A DNA stretch of 10,245 bases from JAABTH01 sp964492615 (GTDB taxonomy: Bacteria > Bacillota > Dethiobacteria > DTU022): the NCBI GenBank assembly GCA_964492615.1, contig CAZBKZ010000061.1:1-10245 (forward strand), written 5' to 3'. The notes under the pieces are model-generated. The model was not told the DNA's origin. It searched no databases and saw only the letters and a list, made by a program, of their open reading frames with translations. Of the stretch, positions 1-6,556 are shown piece after piece. Numbering within the stretch: position 1 is the stretch's first letter; each line of letters opens with the position of its first letter. Position numbers and translations under genes: made by a program.

Positions 1-2543
1 TAGAATCTGCGATTATAAAGGCCGGTTAATTGATCATGGAAGCTGAGATAGCGGATTTCCTGCTCAATTGTTTTTCTCTCATCAATATTACGGCTAACGC
101 CAATTACTTCAACCTCGTTCTTCTCGTTTTCACGATACTTGGTTGATACTTCAATCCATATTATTTTTCCGTCTTTACGGGGTTGCTGTAGTTCTGTAAT
201 AAAGCCTGATAGTTGGTCCGGATTATTACGCAATGCAGACAAATTGTCGTTGATCACTTCTAAAACCGTTTGATAGGATTCAGGGGTAAGTGATTCTTCG
301 AGGCTTTGGCCCATTGCTTCTTCAGGAGTGAAACCCCTTAGTTGATATATAGAAGGGCTGATATAGGTAAATTTATTGCTGTTTAGATTGAAAACCCAAA
401 TTACATCGGAAGTGTTTTCTGTAATAAAACGGTATTTTTCCTCGCTAAGTTTCAGGGCTTCCTCGTATTGCTTGTTTTCTGTTATATCCGTATGTGAACC
501 GGCAATGCGATATATTGTACCATCAGCGCTTTTCAGCGCTTCTCCGCGGGCCCTGATCCAGCGAATTGTTCCATCTTTATGGAGCATACGGAATACATTA
601 TCATAAATCAGGGTTTTTCCCGTTAGAAAATCCTCGATATCCGTATAAATCCTGTTTTTATCATCAGGGTGCAGCATTTTATCAAAAGATAAAAAATCAT
701 TTGGCAGTTCGCTGTCCTGGTAACCGAGTTGTTCCTTTAATTTAGCAGATAGAAACAAGCTGTTTTTTGTCAGATCCATGTCAAAGATACCGTCAGTGCT
801 ACCCTTTATAGCCAGTTCGAACTGCTCCTTTTGCTCCTGCAGTTCGTTTTGTATTTTTATTTTATCGGTTATATCTCTTGCAGCGGCATAGATCAATCCA
901 TCTTTGGGGTAGGATCTCCACTCGATAAATCTGTAAGTTCCATCTTTAGTCTGATAACGATTGATAAAATTAAAGATCTTCTCGTTTTTCCCCAGGTTGC
1001 TAATTGCATCGAGTGTCGTTTGTATGTCGTCGGGGTGAATAAAATCAAGGAATTTTTTACCATTAAGCTCACCGGAAGAATAACCGAGAATCTCTTCCCA
1101 TGCTTTGTTTGTCCTGATAAAGTAACCCTCCATGTCAGCTATACAGAGCAGGTCAAGGTTAACAGAAAAAAATCCTTCGAGCTGCTCCGTTTTTTCAGTC
1201 AGCTCCAGCCGCAGTCTTATTTGCTCGTCGACTTCTTTTTTTAAGCCTGTCACCAGTCTTTTTAACTGTTCTGCCATCTGATTGAAAGACCTGGACAGAC
1301 TGCTTATTTCCCTGATGTTGCTGGGCTGATCTTCGTATTGATCCCAATCGCCCCGGGCCAGAATTTCAGCTGAATCCCTCAGTTTACTAACAGGGTTAAT
1401 AACACGCCTGGTAATATAAATGCTTAGTAAAATACTGATCATCAGGGTGGAAAGCATCAGTAGCACGGTTGTTCTGTTGTTACTGTTTATCTGGGCCATG
1501 AAATCAATCTCGGGGATTACAGTTATAATATACCAACTTAATCCAAAACGATCGCAATATGGTGTCACAAAACCGAATTGACGTTCACCTTCAATGTTGA
1601 AATCAAAGTCCAGCGATTTATTGATATCGAGGAGATTACCATTTTCACCCCCAAGCTCTATCGCTGAAGCGGCGATTAATGGTATCGTGCTTTCAGTTGC
1701 CCTGATCCTGTTCGCCTTGCTGCTACTGTCGGTGAAAGGATAAGGTTGCCTGGAAGAGGAAGCGATCAAAAAGCCGTCGTGGTCAATAATATAGCTCTGG
1801 CCGGTTTTGCCAATAGCCAGGTCCGACAGGAATGAGCTGAAATGCGATAAAAACAGATCTGCTGCTGCCACACCAATTAACTTGCCTTCTTCGTTATATA
1901 CCGGGCAGCTGGCAGATATTGATAAATCATTGCCTGTGAAAAGTGTATATACTTCACTCCAGGTGTTGTCGCCCCGTGCAACAGCTCTTCTGAACCACTG
2001 CCTTTCAGTGGCATTAAAACCGGGAACAACCTGGACAAGATCAGTAATATTTCCCATTATGTCTGTGTTATATTTATTAAATGCTCCTTTTACAAAATCA
2101 TCAGTGTAAATTTTGTAAAGGTTTCCGTCTGCCCCTTCACGACCGGCATTGGCCAGGCCGCCATCTGTATTGCCGTAATAAATACTTGTAACAGAGTCGA
2201 ACACCTGGATTTGTTCCCAGAAATACTTTAAAAGCGCTTCCTGATCGGAACTGTCAAGCAGACCACGGCCAATTGAAGTTGAATTGGCCCTGATGATCTG
2301 GTGAGGAATATTCAGGAAATCAAATAACCGATCTTCAATTCTGGCGTTGATTTCACTTCTAAGCTGAAGGGCAACTTCATTTACAGATTCCTGTCCGTTA
2401 CGATAAGATAAGTAACCGACAAGAGAGACAGATATAAAGATTAAACAAACCAATGGAAGCAGAAGCATGGTTTGCAATGATATATTGTTGAAAAAATTAT
2501 TTAACTTTAAGCGGACTATTATTAACAACCTCCATTTCGCCAT
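1..2543 (-). CDS. Cache-HAMP-PAS(x3)-GGDEF membrane sensor, probable diguanylate cyclase (3' end outside window)
   Basis: The minus-strand frame is open from the ATG at 2543 to the window edge (847 codons plus 2 nt), so the C-terminus is missing. The order is: TM1 at about residues 24-47; an extracytoplasmic dCache-like sensor, about 50-350, with a WFRRAV segment followed by SEVYT; TM2 at about 357-378; a HAMP domain at about 379-432 (RRVINPVSKLR); three PAS/PAC units at about 453-560, 573-687 and 698-822; and finally LSFHDQLTGLYNRRF, the hallmark opening of a GGDEF domain. The family turns a ligand signal sensed outside the cell into cyclic-di-GMP synthesis. The GGDEF signature itself, and any EAL or HD-GYP domain after it, lie beyond the window, so activity is inferred. 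An in-frame TAG lies just upstream of the ATG. No Shine-Dalgarno precedes the ATG, so the start is less certain; Met26 (2468) would cut into TM1. Confidence 0.9.
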   Translation of the reverse strand, partial: MAKWRLLIIVRLKLNNFFNNISLQTMLLLPLVCLIFISVSLVGYLSYRNGQESVNEVALQLRSEINARIEDRLFDFLNIPHQIIRANSTSIGRGLLDSSDQEALLKYFWEQIQVFDSVTSIYYGNTDGGLANAGREGADGNLYKIYTDDFVKGAFNKYNTDIMGNITDLVQVVPGFNATERQWFRRAVARGDNTWSEVYTLFTGNDLSISASCPVYNEEGKLIGVAAADLFLSHFSSFLSDLAIGKTGQSYIIDHDGFLIASSSRQPYPFTDSSSKANRIRATESTIPLIAASAIELGGENGNLLDINKSLDFDFNIEGERQFGFVTPYCDRFGLSWYIITVIPEIDFMAQINSNNRTTVLLMLSTLMISILLSIYITRRVINPVSKLRDSAEILARGDWDQYEDQPSNIREISSLSRSFNQMAEQLKRLVTGLKKEVDEQIRLRLELTEKTEQLEGFFSVNLDLLCIADMEGYFIRTNKAWEEILGYSSGELNGKKFLDFIHPDDIQTTLDAISNLGKNEKIFNFINRYQTKDGTYRFIEWRSYPKDGLIYAAARDITDKIKIQNELQEQKEQFELAIKGSTDGIFDMDLTKNSLFLSAKLKEQLGYQDSELPNDFLSFDKMLHPDDKNRIYTDIEDFLTGKTLIYDNVFRMLHKDGTIRWIRARGEALKSADGTIYRIAGSHTDITENKQYEEALKLSEEKYRFITENTSDVIWVFNLNSNKFTYISPSIYQLRGFTPEEAMGQSLEESLTPESYQTVLEVINDNLSALRNNPDQLSGFITELQQPRKDGKIIWIEVSTKYRENEKNEVEVIGVSRNIDERKTIEQEIRYLSFHDQLTGLYNRRF

Positions 2544-2687
2544 GTTCAAGGTGAAGAAGAATCTATATTTAAGATCGGGCTATCTATTTGAGATCCGCCT
2601 GGTTGAGTATCAGTATATTGAACTTACCCAAGCTGTCCTTCATTATTTAGCCCTGTCATCGTTCATTACTACAAATAAATTATAAAA

Positions 2688-2716
2688 AAAATAGCATGTG
2701 TACACCTAAATGTCAA
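2688..2716 (-). promoter_or_regulatory. Sigma-A-type promoter of the GGDEF sensor gene
   Basis: On the minus strand a perfect TTGACA (2716-2711) is followed by a 17-bp spacer and TATTTT (2693-2688), with a TG dinucleotide at 2696-2695 giving an extended -10. Transcription would start near 2681, leaving a leader of about 138 nt before the ATG at 2543. The box match is seen directly; the activity is inferred. Confidence 0.6.
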
Positions 2717-2724
2717 TAATGATT

Positions 2725-2740
2725 ATGAATTGTCATTCAT
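2725..2740. repeat. 16-bp perfect inverted repeat, possible operator
   Basis: ATGAAT (2725-2730), four bases, then ATTCAT (2735-2740) form a perfect dyad. It lies 8 bp upstream of the -35 box of the divergent sensor promoter and about 108 bp before mscL. As RNA the stem would be weak and AT-rich with no T-tract, so a protein-binding site is more likely than a terminator. Function is inferred only. Confidence 0.35.
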
Positions 2741-2847
2741 TTGTAATTCGATCAGGCCCGGATAAAGGGTTTTAAATATAAAAGTTGAATTTTTAGCTAA
2801 GGCCGGGGTTGAGAAGCTCTTTAAAAAACGATTGAGGAGGAATCAGA

Positions 2848-3219
2848 ATGCTGAAAGATTTTAAAGAATTTGCCATGAAGGGTAATGTAATCGACCTTGC
2901 TGTTGCAGTGATTATCGGCGGAGCTTTTGGTAAAATTATTACCTCCCTGGTTGAAGATATGCTCATGCCCTTGATCGGTATTTTTATGGGTGGTGTTTCT
3001 CTTGCTGACTTAAGCCTGTCAGTCGGAGATGCTGTTTTTGCTTACGGTATGTTTATCCAGAATATTATAGATTTCATAATAATAGCCCTGCTAATTTTTC
3101 TGATGATCAGGTTTATGAAGAAGTTGGAGAAAAAGAAAGAAATAAAGGCTTCTGAACCGAAACTAACAAGGGAGGAAGAGCTGCTGGTTGAAATACGCGA
3201 TCTTCTCAAGAATAAATAA
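2848..3219 (+). CDS. mscL: Large-conductance mechanosensitive channel MscL
   Basis: The 123-residue protein matches MscL along its whole length. The N-terminal amphipathic segment MLKDFKEFAMKGNVIDLAV is followed by TM1 with the conserved glycine/alanine-rich pore-lining face (about residues 15-43), a short external loop, TM2 at about 66-90 (NIIDFIIIALLIFLMIRF), and a charged C-terminal helix with a TREEELLVEIRDLL bundle motif. The family forms homopentameric membrane pores that open under membrane tension and release solutes during hypo-osmotic shock. It is slightly shorter than the E. coli protein (136 residues), mostly in the external loop, which is common in Gram-positive homologues. GAGGAGG at 2834-2840, 7 nt before the ATG, fixes the start. 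It appears to be a single-gene unit, transcribed divergently from the GGDEF sensor. Confidence 0.97.
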   Translation: MLKDFKEFAMKGNVIDLAVAVIIGGAFGKIITSLVEDMLMPLIGIFMGGVSLADLSLSVGDAVFAYGMFIQNIIDFIIIALLIFLMIRFMKKLEKKKEIKASEPKLTREEELLVEIRDLLKNK

Positions 3220-3235
3220 TCGAAAAACAGGTCAT

Positions 3236-3252
3236 CTAAACGAACTGTTTAG
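3236..3252 (+). repeat. Small inverted repeat after mscL
   Basis: CTAAAC (3236-3241), a 5-nt loop and GTTTAG (3247-3252) form a perfect 6-bp stem 16 bp after the mscL stop. It is AT-rich and is followed by TGTCGTAATATTT rather than a T-run, so it would be at best a weak terminator. It may instead be an operator for the next gene. Confidence 0.3.
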
Positions 3253-3327
3253 TGTCGTAATATTTACTTAAAATGTTAGCAATAATGATTGGAACCGTTT
3301 TAGAAATTAATGGGAAGGGATTGTCTA

Positions 3328-3870
3328 ATGATGGATTATACTGTAGAGCTTGCCCGACCCGAACATGTAAATTTCCTTCCAGCGATTGAGCGGGCTGCAG
3401 CTGATATTTTTCCTTCAGGTATGATACCGGGAAAAGTTAAAGAGACTGTCATGCTTATTGAATACTTAGAAGAAGCACAATCCAGGGGGCAACTGTGGGT
3501 AGCTCTTGCGGGTGAAGACCGGCCTGTTGGTTTTGCCATGGCTGCTGATGTCGGAAACGAAGCGATGCTGGCTGAAATTGACGTTCATCCCGACCATCAG
3601 CAGAAGGGGCTGGGCAGGGAGCTTGTTAAAAAAGTGGTTCAATGGGCTTATGGGGCAGGTTACCAGGGCATAAGCCTGACAACATTTAAAAATATTCCCT
3701 GGAATGCGCCATTTTACAAATCGCTTGGTTTCAGAGAGCTGAACAGAAAAGAGTTGACAGCCAAGCTCCATGACGTTCTAAATAATGAAGAAAAACTTGG
3801 TCTTACCGGACGGGTTGCTATGCATATGACTTTCCCTGAAAATACAGGCATGAGGATCTCAAGAAGATAG
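3328..3870 (+). CDS. GNAT-family N-acetyltransferase
   Basis: The protein is 180 residues from the ATG at 3328. The GNAT core is clear. Strand beta-4 and motif A read LAEIDVHPDHQQKGLGREL (about residues 81-99), with the Q-x-x-G-x-G acetyl-CoA pyrophosphate loop at 91-96. Motif B follows as PWNAPFYKSLGF (about 124-135), with Tyr130 where the general acid often sits. Such enzymes transfer acetyl from acetyl-CoA to an amine; the substrate cannot be read from the sequence. An in-frame ATG lies at 3310, but AAGGGA at 3315-3320 lies inside that longer version and is spaced 7 nt from 3328, so 3328 is preferred (a second ATG follows directly at 3331). It lies between mscL and the two-component genes with gaps of about 100 bp on each side, so operon membership is uncertain. 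Confidence 0.9.
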   Translation: MMDYTVELARPEHVNFLPAIERAAADIFPSGMIPGKVKETVMLIEYLEEAQSRGQLWVALAGEDRPVGFAMAADVGNEAMLAEIDVHPDHQQKGLGRELVKKVVQWAYGAGYQGISLTTFKNIPWNAPFYKSLGFRELNRKELTAKLHDVLNNEEKLGLTGRVAMHMTFPENTGMRISRR

Positions 3871-3878
3871 ATTCTACC

Positions 3879-3926
3879 CTGCCGTAATTATTACTCGATT
3901 CAGCGAACGGTTGAGGTAACCGGCAG
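3879..3926 (+). repeat. Inverted repeats in the leader of the histidine kinase gene
   Basis: CTGCCG (3879-3884) is complementary to CGGCAG (3921-3926). Inside lies a 5-bp hairpin, CGGTT-gaggt-AACCG (3908-3922). The hairpin contains GGTAACC, which resembles the half-sites found upstream of the LiaF-like gene (5842-5868). It could be a weak attenuator or a regulator site. No good sigma-A promoter was found in this 93-bp gap. Confidence 0.25.
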
Positions 3927-3963
3927 TATTCTTCTTAACCTATGTGGGAAGGAAAACTGTTTT

Positions 3964-5148
3964 ATGGATCGCAAAACTCTTACAATACTCAATTTTGGTA
4001 AATATGGCGGTTTTATTGCTGTCCTCTGGATAGCGATTAATAACGCCGGATTCGATCTTTCTGGGTCGATAATACCTTTTGTTTTTATTTTTGCCATAGA
4101 TAATGTACGTACTTACTATTTGGACAGTAAGCTACCTGCTCTCAGTGTACCAACTCTTTATATTCAAGCTTTACTAAGCCTTGTTTTTATATTTCTGGAT
4201 GGTTCAACCCTGGGTGGAATATTGTTGATTATTCTTATTGCTGAAAGCATGATTTCTTATTCTTACTCCAGCGGAGAAAATATATTTTTATTATCACTGG
4301 TGGGATTTCCTGTTATCAGCGCACTTGCTTTGGTGCGGAGTTCAGAACTTAATTGGGAAAACATGGCAGCATCAATTGTTAATATGCTGTTTTTCTTTTT
4401 TGCCTATGCCGTCACTAAAATGGCCCGGCGCCAGATGGATGAACGAGAAAGAGCAGAAAATGCCCTGGAACAGCTTGATCGTTCAAAACGTGATCTTGAG
4501 TTGGCCTATAATAAGCTGGTTGAAATCAGCAAAGAAAAAGAACAGCTGGCAGCGGTTGAAGAACGATCACGCCTGGCCCGTGAGCTGCATGATACCTTAG
4601 CCCACAGCCTGACAGCGATTATAGTGAGTCTGGAAGCCGGTAAAAGAATTGTTACAAAAAATCCCGGGAAAGCATTGGAAGAAATCACAAAAAGCCAGGA
4701 ACAGGCCCGCAAGGGGTTGGATGAAGTCCGCATTACGGTTAAAGCACTGCGCAGTGACAGTTTCAAAGATGTTGATTTTGCTGCTGCTATCAAGAATCTG
4801 GCCCGCGATTACGGTGGAAGCGGGATAGAGATAACTTATCATGCTGATCGAGGCATTGCGCTTGACCAGGAATACGAAACAGTTTTTTACAGAATTATCC
4901 AGGAAAGTATAACTAACAGTATCCGCCACGGTAGCGCCACGGTTATTGATATTTATATGCGAAGAGTAAAAGGTCAGCTTCTGCTTGAGGTGGTTGACAA
5001 TGGACCTGGGTGTGAAAAACTGGTTGAAGGTTTTGGTATGCAGGGCATTCGGGAAAGAGCTGCTTCGATAGGTGGTGAGGTTACATTCGGTAACCTGGAG
5101 AGAGGTGGGTTTAAAGTAAGCATAAGCTTGAAGGAGAACAGCCAATGA
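3964..5148 (+). CDS. Membrane sensor histidine kinase, NarL/LiaS-like (HisKA_3 + HATPase_c)
   Basis: The 394-residue kinase has about six hydrophobic segments at residues 10-28, 34-52, 63-80, 82-101, 107-125 and 131-150, with very short loops between them. A charged coiled coil follows (about 153-200), then the HisKA_3 dimerisation helix with phospho-acceptor His209 in RELHDTLAHSL. The HATPase domain has an N-box around Asn318 (ITNSIRHG), a G1 box DNGPG at 345-349 and a GFGMQGIRERA G2 box. With hardly any extracytoplasmic domain it should be an intramembrane sensor; LiaS/VraS-type kinases detect cell-envelope damage this way, usually with a LiaF-type partner. It phosphorylates the regulator encoded next, which overlaps its stop by 4 bp. 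The start is supported by GGGAAGGAA about 9 nt upstream. The exact signal is unknown. Confidence 0.93.
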   Translation: MDRKTLTILNFGKYGGFIAVLWIAINNAGFDLSGSIIPFVFIFAIDNVRTYYLDSKLPALSVPTLYIQALLSLVFIFLDGSTLGGILLIILIAESMISYSYSSGENIFLLSLVGFPVISALALVRSSELNWENMAASIVNMLFFFFAYAVTKMARRQMDERERAENALEQLDRSKRDLELAYNKLVEISKEKEQLAAVEERSRLARELHDTLAHSLTAIIVSLEAGKRIVTKNPGKALEEITKSQEQARKGLDEVRITVKALRSDSFKDVDFAAAIKNLARDYGGSGIEITYHADRGIALDQEYETVFYRIIQESITNSIRHGSATVIDIYMRRVKGQLLLEVVDNGPGCEKLVEGFGMQGIRERAASIGGEVTFGNLERGGFKVSISLKENSQ

Positions 5149-5804
5149 GTGAAATAATCAAGGTAATGATAGCTGATGACCAGCGCCTGATGAGAGAAGG
5201 CCTTAAAACAATCCTTGAACTGGAGGATGATATTGAAGTAGTGGCAACAGCTGTTAACGGCCGGGAAGCGGTTGATTTGAGTCATTGCTATCAGCCGGAT
5301 ATTATTTTGATGGATATCCGGATGCCGGAAATAGATGGGGTCGAGGCAACCCGCCGGATTGTTTCCTGTGGTTTAAAGTCAAGAATAATTATTGTTACAA
5401 CATTCGATGATGACGAATTAATCATCAAGGCCTTGAAAGCGGGAGCAAAAACCTATGTATTGAAAGATCTGCCTTCAGAGAAGTTGCTCTTTGTGATCAG
5501 GGCAACTTACAGGGGAGACATAATTCTACAGCCGGAAATAGCGGCAAAACTTGTTGAACGGGCTTATGAAGGTGAAGATGGTCAAAGAAAAGAGAATGGG
5601 AAAGATAGCCTGATGGAGTTGACGGAACGGGAAAGAGAAGTACTGACCTTAATGGCAGAAGGTTTGGCTAACAGTGATATCGCCGGAAAACTATTTCTCA
5701 GTGAAGGAACAATAAAAAATCTGGTTAGTGTTATCTACAGTAAACTGGGTACCAGTGACAGGACACAGGCAGTTCTGCTGGCAATAAAAAATAAACTGGT
5801 TTAA
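5145..5804 (+). CDS. NarL/LuxR-family response regulator (REC + HTH_LuxR)
   Basis: This 219-residue regulator has a receiver domain (about 4-120) with acidic pair Asp11/Asp12, phosphorylation site Asp57 in ILMDIRMPEIDG, switch Thr85 and Lys107. A charged linker leads to a LuxR-type helix-turn-helix at about 159-219 (LTEREREVLTLMAEGLAN, recognition helix SEGTIKNLVSVIYSKL). On phosphorylation by the upstream kinase such proteins dimerise and bind paired 7-bp half-sites. The ATG overlaps the kinase stop (ATGA, 5145-5148), the typical translational coupling of a two-component pair, and AAGGAG at 5131-5136 is a good ribosome site. All catalytic residues are present. Its best candidate target is the LiaF-like gene 177 bp downstream, whose leader has half-site arrays; this is inferred from proximity. 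Confidence 0.95.
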   Translation: MSEIIKVMIADDQRLMREGLKTILELEDDIEVVATAVNGREAVDLSHCYQPDIILMDIRMPEIDGVEATRRIVSCGLKSRIIIVTTFDDDELIIKALKAGAKTYVLKDLPSEKLLFVIRATYRGDIILQPEIAAKLVERAYEGEDGQRKENGKDSLMELTEREREVLTLMAEGLANSDIAGKLFLSEGTIKNLVSVIYSKLGTSDRTQAVLLAIKNKLV

Positions 5805-5841
5805 TGGTTCTCAGCTATCTATGACCCCGGTAATGCCAGCT

Positions 5842-5868
5842 GGTGACTATTTAGTTACCGCGGTGACT
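5842..5868. promoter_or_regulatory. Cluster of three 7-bp half-sites, candidate binding site of the adjacent regulator
   Basis: GGTGACT (5842-5848), AGTTACC (5853-5859) and GGTGACT (5862-5868) lie in series. The first and second form a 7-4-7 inverted repeat and the second and third a 7-2-7 inverted repeat, each with one mismatch. The two identical GGTGACT copies are 20 bp apart, about two helical turns. NarL-family regulators are known to use paired heptamers in 7-2-7 form, and the gene just upstream encodes such a regulator. The site is about 114 bp before the LiaF-like start. Binding is inferred. Confidence 0.4.
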
Positions 5869-5913
5869 GGGGGATATTTTTGCCCTGTATTAAAATAAAA
5901 ATGAAGGTTTTCA

Positions 5914-5937
5914 GGAAATACATGTAACAGTATTTCC
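5914..5937. repeat. Perfect 8-8-8 inverted repeat before the LiaF-like gene
   Basis: GGAAATAC (5914-5921) and GTATTTCC (5930-5937) are exact reverse complements around an 8-base centre. The repeat lies 44 bp before the ATG at 5982. It is not followed directly by a T-tract, so it is more likely an operator or a leader hairpin than a terminator. The only promoter-like pair here, TTTTCA-17-TATTTC, is weak and overlaps the repeat. Confidence 0.4.
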
Positions 5938-5981
5938 CAGTTAGCAAAATTATTTTTTCTTGTTACAAGGAGGAGATTTGG

Positions 5982-6500
5982 ATGGGTAAGAAAGTTAAAG
6001 GCGGTATTCTTCTGATAGTTGTGGGAGTATTTCTTTTATTGAACCAGCTGGGGTTGATCATGGGGCAGACATTTTTGTTACTGCTGGCCCTCGGTTTTAT
6101 TGGAGCCTATTTTTTACTCGGCGGCAGGAAAGAATACGGTAACGTAGGTTTCTTAATACCGGGTGTTATATTATTGGCTATTGCGGGGTTTGCTTCAATA
6201 TCAGATCGAATTGATGATTTTAGCCCGATATTTTTTTTCCTGGGTTTAAGCCTCAGTTTCTTCATTGTTTTTATTATTCACACCTACTGGTTCAAAAACC
6301 TGGATAGCGGGGATCGTTTCTGGCCCGTTTATCCGGCAGGCGGTCTACTGCTACTGGCCGGAATTATTGCCCTTGGTTTGTCCGGCAGATTTGCTGAGTC
6401 TTTGGGACTGCTAAACTACATCTGGATTATTGCATTAATCGTGATTGGGGCATGGTTGGTATACAGCAGCCTGAAAAAAAACAGGGGAAAAGAAAAATAA
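5982..6500 (+). CDS. LiaI/LiaF-like (DUF5668-like) multi-pass membrane protein
   Basis: This 172-residue protein is almost entirely hydrophobic, with about six membrane segments at residues 8-25, 29-47, 54-72, 82-101, 116-134 and 144-163, and a basic C-terminal tail (KKNRGKEK). The opening, with KVKGGILLIVVGVFLLLNQLGL then a glycine-rich second helix, resembles the transmembrane unit of LiaI/LiaF-type proteins. It lacks the soluble C-terminal domain of full LiaF. LiaF is known as an inhibitor of the LiaS kinase in Bacillus; the position directly after a LiaRS-like pair suggests this protein is a partner or a target of that pair, but its role is unproven. A strong AAGGAGGA at 5967-5974 sits 7 nt before the ATG. 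A 177-bp gap with operator-like repeats separates it from the regulator, so it may have its own promoter. Confidence 0.7.
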   Translation: MGKKVKGGILLIVVGVFLLLNQLGLIMGQTFLLLLALGFIGAYFLLGGRKEYGNVGFLIPGVILLAIAGFASISDRIDDFSPIFFFLGLSLSFFIVFIIHTYWFKNLDSGDRFWPVYPAGGLLLLAGIIALGLSGRFAESLGLLNYIWIIALIVIGAWLVYSSLKKNRGKEK

Positions 6501-6523
6501 AAGCAGCAATATAGATCGGTTTG

Positions 6524-6555
6524 AAGTTGGGGCAGGGTAAGCTGCCCCAACTTTT
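6524..6555 (+). terminator. Rho-independent terminator after the LiaF-like gene
   Basis: A 12-bp perfect GC-rich stem (6524-6535 with 6542-6553, core GTTGGGGCAG / CTGCCCCAAC), a 6-nt loop, and a short T-run on the plus strand. It lies between two convergent genes, 23 bp after one stop and immediately beyond the stop of the ATPase gene (6557-6559). On the minus strand the same stem has no good T-tract, so termination there would be weaker. Confidence 0.88.
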
Positions 6556-6556
6556 G

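Larger units (their letters stand above)
2544..2847. other. Divergent intergenic region between the sensor gene and mscL
   Basis: This is 304 bp without a convincing gene. It holds the sensor promoter (2688-2716), the long untranslated leader of that gene (about 2544-2681), a 16-bp palindrome (2725-2740) and an AT-rich stretch before mscL. I could not find a good -35/-10 pair for mscL; the TATAAA at 2777-2782 has no matching -35. The leader does not show the conserved segments of a class I cyclic-di-GMP riboswitch that I would recognise. Confidence 0.6.

Noticed and set aside
376..2109. Plus-strand open frames of 76, 137 and 100 codons within the first 2.1 kb
   Set aside because: They lie opposite the continuous sensor gene on the minus strand, which has clear Cache, HAMP, PAS and GGDEF content; their translations show no family features.
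2544..2681. Cyclic-di-GMP riboswitch in the leader of the GGDEF gene
   Set aside because: The conserved class I segments, such as the tetraloop and receptor motifs, are not visible; only the leader length suggested it.
2467..2685. Plus-strand 72-codon frame spanning the sensor start and its leader
   Set aside because: It overlaps the sensor N-terminus and its promoter, has no Shine-Dalgarno, and its translation resembles nothing known to me.
4597..5145. Minus-strand 182-codon frame opposite the histidine kinase
   Set aside because: The plus-strand frame carries intact H, N and G boxes; the antisense translation has no recognisable domain.
5825..5880. Possible terminator after the response regulator (CCCC...GGGG followed by ATATTTTT)
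   Set aside because: The outer CCCC/GGGG pairing does not extend into a continuous stem, and the best local hairpin (5842-5859) is about 17 nt away from the T-run, so it reads better as a set of protein half-sites.
5957..5967. TTCTTGTTACA shared with 10178-10188, plus TGTAACA at 5923-5929, as a common operator
   Set aside because: An 11-base match is expected several times by chance in a 10-kb window, and the copies differ in placement relative to their promoters.
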